Below, piece by piece: positions 1-4,114 of a stretch of DNA of 6,750 nt. Position 1 is the first letter of the stretch. Each line of letters begins with the position of its first letter. A program made the translations under genes and the position numbers. The notes under the pieces were generated by a model. The model saw only the letters and a list, made by a program, of their open reading frames with translations. It was not told the DNA's origin and did not search any database. The DNA is from Desulfobacterales bacterium. GTDB lineage: Bacteria > Desulfobacterota > Desulfobacteria > Desulfobacterales > C00003060. The stretch covers positions 1-6,750 of the forward strand of contig DAOUTV010000098.1 of NCBI GenBank assembly GCA_030668505.1, read 5' to 3'.

Positions 1-596
1 AGTATCGGTGCGAACAAAAAGGCATCGCTGGCTAACGCGTCATCGGTTGCCGTGGGAAGCAAAAAATCCGTACCGAGCAGCACACTACCGCACATTTTCC
101 CATCTTTACCGTATGTAAACTCTAAGGCTTCCGGTTTGAGCAAAAACTTGAGATCCATGTCTCCCATGCCAATCGCATCACTATCAGCGTCGGGAGGGAA
201 TCCTGAAATATCGCTGAAATCACGGTACTGGGCGAGCGGCAATTCATAGAACATGCCAACTCGAGGGCTGAAGCCAAAAGTGCCGAACGCCGTCACATCG
301 TGCTGTATCAGCCCATTTTCCAATTCCGTATAGCGATAATAGGGCATCCACTTGTTAGAAAATGAGCGCGGGTCGGTTCCGGTCGCATCTTCCTTAACGG
401 CCTTTGCTACTTTCGCCTTTTTGGCCGCCTTTTTTACTTCTTTGAATTCTTCTATCTGTTCTTGAGATACGTCCTGCGGATCCTGTCCTCCCTGGGCAGC
501 AGACAGCGCAACAGCCGGAATGAACGTCAAGACCAGAGCGGCGGCAAGTAACGTAATAAAGCAGCTTATTCCAGATTTGTTGCCGAGCAGCCTCAT
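1..596 (-). CDS. Exported, probable outer-membrane beta-barrel protein (C-terminus beyond left edge)
   Basis: This minus-strand frame is open from an ATG at 596 to the left edge, giving 198 complete codons. A strong Shine-Dalgarno AGGAGG (605-610) lies 8 nt before the ATG and fixes the start. Residues 1-33 form a Sec signal peptide: basic start (MRLLGNK), hydrophobic core about 13-31, and a likely cleavage at ALSA/AQ. Residues 44-69 are a Glu/Lys/Ala-rich, probably helical or coiled-coil linker. The mature part alternates aromatic and polar residues as beta strands do (PYYRYTELENGLIQHDVTAF), followed by GMGDMDLKFLLKP (143-155) and LLGTDFLLPTATDD (173-186). The 'GxGD...K...LPTxTDD' pattern is typical of the MetA-pathway/neuromedin-U-like outer-membrane 'transporter' group, so I infer a barrel in the outer membrane; its substrate is unknown. 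It lies 181 bp downstream of the ABM-family gene in the same direction and could be cotranscribed. Coding and export are near certain; the family is tentative. Confidence 0.8.
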   Translation of the reverse strand, partial: MRLLGNKSGISCFITLLAAALVLTFIPAVALSAAQGGQDPQDVSQEQIEEFKEVKKAAKKAKVAKAVKEDATGTDPRSFSNKWMPYYRYTELENGLIQHDVTAFGTFGFSPRVGMFYELPLAQYRDFSDISGFPPDADSDAIGMGDMDLKFLLKPEALEFTYGKDGKMCGSVLLGTDFLLPTATDDALASDAFLFAPI

Positions 597-777
597 GATA
601 TTTGCCTCCTTTTATTACGGTCTGGAAAACCTGGCCCTCTGGGCCCGGATAGCCCGATTCAAGAGATTTCTTTACTGTCACGTCGCCATCGAGGCTAGGT
701 GAAGATCCAATCTCTGGGCAGGAGCATGGCCTTCTTTACTCAAGTCCCTCCTGGTCCAAACAGGTCTAGCTCCCGTC
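597..777. other. Gap between ABM gene and exported-protein gene
   Basis: These 181 bp hold the ribosome binding site AGGAGG of the exported-protein gene at 605-610. The 9-mer TTCTTTACT occurs twice, at 668-676 and 732-740. A GGGCCC palindrome lies at 639-644. I see no convincing sigma-70 or sigma-54 promoter on the minus strand and no terminator after the ABM gene, so cotranscription is possible but not shown. The other reading frame across this gap is a shadow of the exported-protein gene. Confidence 0.4.
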
Positions 778-1101
778 TCATTTCCCTCTCACCGCTTCAA
801 TGAGCTCCATCCCTCCCGTGCTTGAAACCGTGTCGAATTTCACCTCCGGTGGCTCTCTCGAAAGATCCAACACGGCCAGGATCTTCCTGAAATCATCCGA
901 GGCGATGTGCTTCTTCACGTCAACCTCCGAACCCCACTCTTCCACTAACGTAACGGCATTGGCATTATCGATGTCCTGATAAATCTTCAGGCCCATACAG
1001 CCAGGCTGGTCTGCCATTCGTGAAATGAGGGGCCGAACCGTCCTGAGAACATCGTCCAGTCGCTCTGGGTACACAACAATCCGGAATGTGGCAGTGACCA
1101 T
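778..1101 (-). CDS. ABM-fold (antibiotic biosynthesis monooxygenase-like, YgiN-type) protein
   Basis: The 107-residue product has the usual size of single-domain ABM proteins (dimeric ferredoxin-like alpha/beta barrel; PF03992 type). Visible hallmarks are the first strand VTATFRIVVYPER (2-14), the helix DDVLRTVRPLISRM (16-29), the PGCMGLKIYQD turn and strand (33-43), the central strand with VEEW (53-56), and the HIASDDFRKIL helix (65-75), which corresponds to the conserved H-x-x-S-x-x-F signature. The ending PPEVKFDTV...GGMELIEAVR is typical of a subgroup in delta-proteobacterial genomes. Family members include quinol monooxygenases and heme-degrading enzymes, but many have no assigned substrate, so none is given here. 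The protein is cytoplasmic, without a signal peptide. AAAGGA precedes the ATG and supports this start. The gene is codirectional with the exported-protein gene downstream. Family assignment is confident; chemistry is unknown. Confidence 0.85.
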   Translation of the reverse strand: MVTATFRIVVYPERLDDVLRTVRPLISRMADQPGCMGLKIYQDIDNANAVTLVEEWGSEVDVKKHIASDDFRKILAVLDLSREPPEVKFDTVSSTGGMELIEAVRGK

Positions 1102-1157
1102 TTTTCAGTTCCTTTCGGCTCTGGAGGATTGTTACTAATGGGAGCAGAAAACAGATT

Positions 1158-1213
1158 GCATGTACTCATGCGCTTATCTGACTCTAAAAGACCGAACATT
1201 CACCGCCCGTTCG
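1158..1213. promoter_or_regulatory. Possible operator dyads upstream of the ABM gene
   Basis: Two short dyads lie 57-112 bp upstream of the ABM start codon: GCATG-tact-CATGC (1158-1171), and CGAAC-11 nt-GTTCG (1193-1197 with 1209-1213). The second includes GAACATTC, which looks somewhat like half-sites of TetR-family operators. No regulator gene of that family is in the window and I find no clear promoter hexamers here, so this is only a candidate control region. Confidence 0.2.
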
Positions 1214-1300
1214 TTTCACTCACTTGAGTCACCCCAGTTAAATGCTTTCAGGTTTAACGGGGCAGGCAGGGTGCGCTAAGAAATCCGTTTTTTCATTTGC

Positions 1301-1347
1301 CGGGAGACCCCAGAGGAATGCGAAGCATATTCCTGCGGGGTCTCCCG
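1301..1347. repeat. Strong 47-bp palindrome (REP/MITE-like extragenic hairpin)
   Basis: CGGGAGACCCC (1301-1311) pairs perfectly with GGGGTCTCCCG (1337-1347). After a 2x2 internal mismatch, AGGAAT (1314-1319) pairs with ATTCCT (1329-1334). The tip is GCGAAGC (1320-1326) plus AT; GCGAAGC is known as an exceptionally stable DNA mini-hairpin. No T tract follows the stem on either strand. Instead GTTTTT (1287-1292) precedes it and AAAAAC (1354-1359) follows it, themselves an outer inverted repeat. This argues against an intrinsic terminator and for an extragenic palindromic repeat or small mobile relic. Confidence 0.75.
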
Positions 1348-1394
1348 ATCAGGAAAAACTAATCTCCCTCCGCGTTCTCAGCGTCTCTAACGAT

Positions 1395-1439
1395 CCTGAG
1401 CCTTCGTCCCGAGCTCAGGCCGAGGGGCAACGCCGAAGG
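1395..1439. repeat. REP-like palindromic cluster
   Basis: CCTGAGC (1395-1401) pairs perfectly with GCTCAGG (1413-1419) across an 11-nt loop. CCTTCG (1401-1406) can instead pair with CGAAGG (1434-1439), so two structures compete. The mix of CCTGAGC/GCTCAGG and CCTTCG/CGAAGG words recalls dispersed REP-type repeats common between bacterial genes. Just upstream, 1368-1387 has a repetitive CTCCGCGTTCTCAGCGTCTC run. Membership of a repeat family can only be judged against the whole genome. Confidence 0.4.
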
Positions 1440-1639
1440 AGCGTGGGTGGTGAAGACATGAAATGCAAACAATTTAATGCTCCCCGTAGTAATAGGGATA
1501 CGAATGGTGAAGGAATGTAGATACGATATATCAAGAACCGTACCAGAAGTGAGAGGCTGACGGGATACCCTATAACACATTGATATTAAACAGCATATCG
1601 TTTACAGGGGGCTTGGGGAATGAGAGGGAAAAAAGGACC

Positions 1640-1698
1640 GGATCTCCGGGATTTCGGAGAACCTACGACATATTGGAGACAAGTGGCGTCCCGGAGAT
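1640..1698. other. Mutually exclusive inverted repeats
   Basis: ATCTCCGGGA (1642-1651) is a perfect 10-bp inverted repeat of TCCCGGAGAT (1689-1698). The left arm can also fold locally: GGaTCTCCG (1640-1648) pairs with CGGAGAaCC (1655-1663) with one mismatch around a 6-nt loop. The two folds exclude each other, as in attenuator-like RNAs. No gene or promoter tied to it is seen, so it may be a relic of a structured RNA or chance. Confidence 0.35.
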
Positions 1699-1770
1699 AT
1701 CTATAGGCTGGAAAGCAGTTGGGTTCCTTAAATGCATGTGTGCTCTGACAGGAGCATTGAGTAAGCGTAT

Positions 1771-2922
1771 TTATATAATTTCACCTTCCCACAACATGTT
1801 ACAGAAAATTCGCCAGGGCAAGACACTGAGGTTGGAACTCAATTTTCTAGGTAAAGGATCTCTCGAAATGATAAAGCTTTTTGGGCATTTATGTTCTTGA
1901 TTAAAAAGATGAAGGCCTTTGGTCCTGCCTGTTACATTCTCGGAAGACTTGATTTCAAGAGCGATTTCCGCATCTCCAAGAATGAGATCAACTTCCGCAC
2001 CACTGGCGGTTCGCCAAAAGGTAATGGGAAAATCCAACCTGCTGTAATGTCTGTAAGCCCAGCATTCCTGAAGTATAAAGTGTTCGAAAGCTCTGCCATA
2101 TTCTCTTGTGCCGGGCGCCAGGGATTTATAACCTAAAAGGGCGGAAATAATTCCCATATCAAAGAAATAGAATTTTGCAGTTTCAATAAGTCTTCTTTTT
2201 TTTGATTTTTTCCAGGGGGGCAACTGCCTGCCAATAAAGGTATCTTCGAGTATTTGATAATATTCCCGAATCGTCTTTACAGAAACACCGCTCTCTCTGG
2301 CCGCATTTGAGTAATTCAGCAGCATTCCATTGGTAATGGCAGCCGAATTGAGGAAGCGTGAGAAAGCAGGCAAGTTCCTGGTCAATGCCTCAGCCTGTAT
2401 CTCTTCCTTGAGATAGTCATGGACGTATGCTTTAAGATCCATTTCACTATCGGATGAAAGATAGTGAGCCGGCATGAGGCCGGCCACGAGAGCTTTCTCT
2501 AAATTAAAATCTTCCAATTCATCAGTCACCAGAGGATAGAGTTCGAAACGCCAGGCTCTGCCGCCCAATAGATTCGTATTTCCCCTCCGGAATTTTCTCG
2601 CACTGGAGCCGGACATTATGAATTGAAAGCCTTTATTTTCTATGAGCCAGTGAATTTCATCCATCAGGTGGGGAATCTTCTGAACTTCGTCCACCACCAC
2701 TGTTCTCGAAGGTTGAGCCTCAAGGATTTGCCGTAACCGCGTGGGCCGTTGGCTTAGCGATAAAAACAGATCATAATCCAGCAAATCTATGAAAAAGGCT
2801 TTGGAAAACTGTTGTTTCAGTAATGTTGTTTTGCCTGTTTTCCTGGGTCCCCACAAAAATGCAGAGCGATTCGAAGGCAAATCAATCCGTTGGATGCGCT
2901 TTATAAGTCGGTTGTTTTTCAT
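1771..2922 (-). CDS. AAA-family ATPase with DUF4143 C-terminal domain
   Basis: The 383-residue product is full length for the AAA_14/DUF4143 family. The N-terminal P-loop domain has Walker A GPRKTGKT (25-32), Walker B VVVDE (75-79; D78, E79) and a sensor-1 strand FIMSGSSARK (101-110). The C-terminal DUF4143 part carries GRAFEHFILQE (276-286) and a PD-(D/E)xK-like core: AEVDLIL (309-315) followed by LEIKSS (322-327), with E280, D312, E323 and K325 as the candidate nuclease-fold residues. Residues 205-221 (SNAARESGVSVKTIREY) look like a helix-turn-helix linker. Such proteins are widespread, patchily distributed and poorly understood; roles in mobile-element or toxin-like biology have been proposed, and nuclease activity is not established. 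The protein is cytoplasmic. The ATG lacks any Shine-Dalgarno and sits at the predicted transcription start (see promoter). The gene looks more AT-rich than the ABM gene and the regulator, which fits horizontal acquisition. Confidence 0.9.
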   Translation of the reverse strand: MKNNRLIKRIQRIDLPSNRSAFLWGPRKTGKTTLLKQQFSKAFFIDLLDYDLFLSLSQRPTRLRQILEAQPSRTVVVDEVQKIPHLMDEIHWLIENKGFQFIMSGSSARKFRRGNTNLLGGRAWRFELYPLVTDELEDFNLEKALVAGLMPAHYLSSDSEMDLKAYVHDYLKEEIQAEALTRNLPAFSRFLNSAAITNGMLLNYSNAARESGVSVKTIREYYQILEDTFIGRQLPPWKKSKKRRLIETAKFYFFDMGIISALLGYKSLAPGTREYGRAFEHFILQECWAYRHYSRLDFPITFWRTASGAEVDLILGDAEIALEIKSSENVTGRTKGLHLFNQEHKCPKSFIISRDPLPRKLSSNLSVLPWRIFCNMLWEGEII

Positions 2923-2928
2923 GGGCGA

Positions 2929-2957
2929 TTTATATGATAATTTTTATCGTAAGTCAA
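2929..2957 (-). promoter_or_regulatory. Sigma-70 promoter of the AAA/DUF4143 gene (leaderless)
   Basis: On the minus strand, -35 TTGACT (2952-2957) and -10 TATAAA (2929-2934) are separated by the optimal 17 bp. Only 6 nt separate the -10 from the ATG (2920-2922), so transcription should begin at or within a base or two of the start codon. There is no Shine-Dalgarno (the bases before the ATG read AAATCGCCC), which agrees with leaderless translation. Confidence 0.7.
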
Positions 2958-2974
2958 ATTGTTTGTGATAATTT
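2935..2974. promoter_or_regulatory. Putative operator over the AAA/DUF4143 promoter
   Basis: The spacer of the promoter contains the dyad GATAA-ttt-TTATC (2936-2948). The 9-mer TGATAATTT occurs at 2935-2943 and again at 2966-2974, 31 bp apart, close to three helical turns. A repressor or the ATPase itself might bind here. AT-rich DNA makes chance matches common, so confidence is low. Confidence 0.25.
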
Positions 2975-3063
2975 GGAGCATAAAGCAATATTTTCGCAAA
3001 AAATACGAGGCGCTTAGTGCAATGATCTGCATAAAGAACCTGGCCTCTGTTCTAAGATATTTC

Positions 3064-3180
3064 TCAGGATGCAGGCCTTCGTTGAAGGCCCAGTTTCTTG
3101 ATTCTAGAGTCTATCGTAGTGGGTTTAAGGCCGAAGATTTGTGCCGTAGCGTTGTCGCCACGAACTCGCCAACCAGCCAA
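3064..3180 (-). pseudogene. Remnant of a sigma-54 regulator Fis-type HTH (C-terminus only)
   Basis: Read on the minus strand, 3174-3088 encodes 29 residues beginning GWRVRGDN and ending PTTIDSRIKKLG. By my alignment 23 of 29 match the C-terminal Fis-type DNA-binding helices of the intact regulator at 4115-6085 (counterpart 4124-4210), with no gap. The frame then runs to a stop at 3064-3066 through LQRRPAS. Upstream it hits a stop at 3193-3195 within a few codons, and none of the ATPase domain that must precede this motif exists. The 17-mer GCCCAGTTTCTTGATTC is identical at 3088-3104 and 4124-4140. Over 87 bp I count 65 matches, and about 11 of the 17 changed codons are synonymous. This implies divergence as a working paralogue before decay. 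It encodes no functional protein now. Confidence 0.8.
3074..3090. repeat. Perfect 7-bp hairpin
   Basis: GGCCTTC (3074-3080) and GAAGGCC (3084-3090) form a perfect stem with a GTT loop at the end of the HTH remnant. It could once have served as its terminator, but no T tract follows on the minus strand. Confidence 0.45.
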
Positions 3181-3237
3181 CCTTGGACAGCTGCGCGCTC
3201 AGCGCCGTACGGGAGGAAAGAGGAGCACAGACACCTC

Positions 3238-3265
3238 TTGACACAACTCAGTTACCTGCTATAAT
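3238..3265 (+). promoter_or_regulatory. Sigma-70 promoter of the toxin-antitoxin operon
   Basis: TTGACA (3238-3243) and TATAAT (3260-3265) are both perfect consensus hexamers separated by 16 bp. The expected start is near 3272, leaving a leader of about 43 nt before the antitoxin ATG. A promoter this strong suits an operon repressed by its own antitoxin. Confidence 0.8.
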
Positions 3266-3300
3266 GACCATAGTGATTGTATTGATTATAATGATTAGTA
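3260..3300 (+). promoter_or_regulatory. Putative antitoxin autoregulatory operator
   Basis: From the -10 to just before the ribosome binding site, TGATT occurs three times at exact 9-bp intervals (3274, 3283, 3292). TATAATGA occurs at 3260-3267 and 3288-3295, and the second copy overlaps the perfect palindrome ATTATAAT (3285-3292). Phd/YefM antitoxins typically bind repeated sites over their own promoter, and these repeats are in the right place. Assignment as the binding site is inference. Confidence 0.45.
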
Positions 3301-3314
3301 TAAGGAGGCTGCAA

Positions 3315-3611
3315 ATGGTCAAGAAGATCTCCGCTGTAAAGGCTCGTCAAAACCTGGGTCAGGTTATGAACGAGGTGGCTCTCAGGGGCGATGACTACAT
3401 TGTGGAGCGGGCAGGCAAACCACTCGTTGCCATCATCCCTATTGAGAGGTACGAAGAACTGGAAAGAGATTTGGATGCTTTCTTCAATGAAGTGGGGTTG
3501 TTTCGATCTCGGATAAGGGGAGTGGAATCTAAGGACATCGATCAGGCCATCAAGGAAGGTGTGCGCACGGCTAAAAGTGAAGAGCTCAAACGCCTGAAGA
3601 GGAAGAGATGA
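3315..3611 (+). CDS. Phd/YefM-family antitoxin
   Basis: The start is the ATG at 3315, 6 nt after AAGGAGG (3302-3308). A longer frame from 3183 would run through the promoter and is rejected. The 98-residue product begins MVKKISAVKARQNLGQVMNE (1-20), then DDYIVERAGKPLVAIIPIE (26-44) and RYEELERDLDAFF, the standard Phd/YefM N-terminal DNA-binding fold. The tail from about residue 60 is charged (ends KSEELKRLKRKR) and should fold on the toxin. Its role is to neutralise the PIN toxin encoded next and, usually with it, repress the operon. The stop codon overlaps the toxin start (ATGA, 3608-3611), which suggests translational coupling. Phd/YefM antitoxins are best known with Doc or RelE/YoeB-type toxins; pairing with a PIN nuclease is less standard but known in many genomes. 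Function is well supported by family and context. Confidence 0.9.
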   Translation: MVKKISAVKARQNLGQVMNEVALRGDDYIVERAGKPLVAIIPIERYEELERDLDAFFNEVGLFRSRIRGVESKDIDQAIKEGVRTAKSEELKRLKRKR

Positions 3612-4039
3612 TTCGCGTGGTCCTTGACGCCAACTTGTACGTCAGCGCCCTGTTGAAACCTCGCTCCAAGCCAGCCCAAATCTTACAACTTGTTTACGAC
3701 AGAAAGGTGCAGTTGTTGTTGTCAAGCAAGATTCTCTCTGAGGTCAAGACGGTCTTGCTATATCCCAAACTGCAAAGGCTGCACCAGCGCACCGAAGAAC
3801 AAGTTTACGACCTGCTCAGAAAGCTTGCTAAGATTGCCGTACTCACTCCTGGTGAGTTGACTCTTGACGTTGTCCACAGCGATCCCACAGACAATAAATA
3901 TGTCGAGTGTGCCATCGAGGGAGAAGCGGATTTCATTGTGTCCGGAGACCGGCATCTGACAGATCTCAAGGATTTCCGAGGGATAAGTATCCTAAGCCCA
4001 ACGGCATTTCTCAACGTTCTGGCTCGGCGAGGGCGATAG
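3608..4039 (+). CDS. PIN-domain toxin (PIN_3 / COG1569 type, VapC-like RNase)
   Basis: The 143-residue protein is one complete PIN domain. The acidic metal-binding residues are present: D7 in VVLDANLYVSALL (4-16), E45 in SSKILSEVKTVL (39-50), D92 and D95 in DPTDNKYVECA (92-102), and D114 in FIVSGDRHL (109-117). The layout matches the 'putative toxin-antitoxin system toxin component, PIN family' group. Related toxins are Mg2+-dependent ribonucleases that cut RNA such as tRNA or rRNA and arrest growth; the target here cannot be read from the sequence. All catalytic positions are intact, so it is probably active. The ATG overlaps the antitoxin stop and has only a weak purine-rich site (GAGGAAGAG) ahead, fitting coupled and lower translation than the antitoxin. 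It converges on the regulator gene, leaving a 75-bp gap. Confidence 0.9.
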   Translation: MIRVVLDANLYVSALLKPRSKPAQILQLVYDRKVQLLLSSKILSEVKTVLLYPKLQRLHQRTEEQVYDLLRKLAKIAVLTPGELTLDVVHSDPTDNKYVECAIEGEADFIVSGDRHLTDLKDFRGISILSPTAFLNVLARRGR

Positions 4040-4114
4040 GGGGTGATGAGGGGCTTGCGTTTCATCGCAGCATTGTCTTGGTGGACGGACAACAGAACAC
4101 TAGGAGCTGGACCG
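4040..4114. other. Convergent gap after the toxin gene
   Basis: This 75-bp gap separates convergent toxin and regulator genes. Only weak dyads occur: GATGA (4045-4049) with TCATC (4062-4066), and TTGTC (4073-4077) with GACAA (4088-4092). Neither is followed by a T tract, so no intrinsic terminator can be called for either gene. Confidence 0.4.

Larger units (their letters stand above)
1102..1770. other. 669-bp gap without a credible gene
   Basis: No reading frame here has a ribosome binding site, recognisable domain or sensible composition. The two plus-strand frames (about 1242-1520 and 1580-1900) and the minus-strand frames are judged spurious. The stretch contains candidate operators near the ABM gene (1158-1213), a large palindrome (1301-1347), a REP-like cluster (1395-1439) and competing inverted repeats (1640-1698). 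A small hairpin TGCTC-tgacag-GAGCA (1741-1756) lies just past the ATPase stop codon. It lacks a T tract, so it is at best a weak terminator. About 1441-1640 is moderately AT-rich and not recognised; it may be a relic of a lost element. Confidence 0.5.
2958..3237. other. 280-bp gap upstream of the toxin-antitoxin operon
   Basis: No intact gene is present. The stretch contains a decayed Fis-HTH fragment on the minus strand (3064-3180), a hairpin at its end (3074-3090), and an AAGAGG/CCTCTT dyad (3218-3223, 3234-3239) that overlaps the -35 of the antitoxin promoter. 2975-3060 shows nothing recognisable. The plus-strand frame at 2959-3264 has no ribosome binding site and is spurious. Confidence 0.5.

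Noticed and set aside
394..681. 95-codon minus-strand reading frame
   Set aside because: It is out of frame with the exported-protein gene, which has the signal peptide and AGGAGG.
1301..1347. Bidirectional intrinsic terminator
   Set aside because: The stem is strong but no T tract follows on either strand, and the nearest gene ends are over 400 bp away.
1242..1520. 92-codon plus-strand reading frame
   Set aside because: It spans both palindromes, has low-complexity composition and no ribosome binding site or domain.
1441..1770. Group II intron or reverse-transcriptase relic
   Set aside because: Some words feel intron-like, but I could not identify a domain V, a GTGYG boundary or any reverse-transcriptase motif.
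1580..1900. 106-codon plus-strand reading frame
   Set aside because: Its 3' part is antisense to the AAA/DUF4143 gene and its 5' part covers the competing hairpins; no known motif.
3183..3314. Longer antitoxin start adding 44 residues
   Set aside because: It would run through the consensus promoter and operator repeats, and AAGGAGG directly supports the ATG at 3315.
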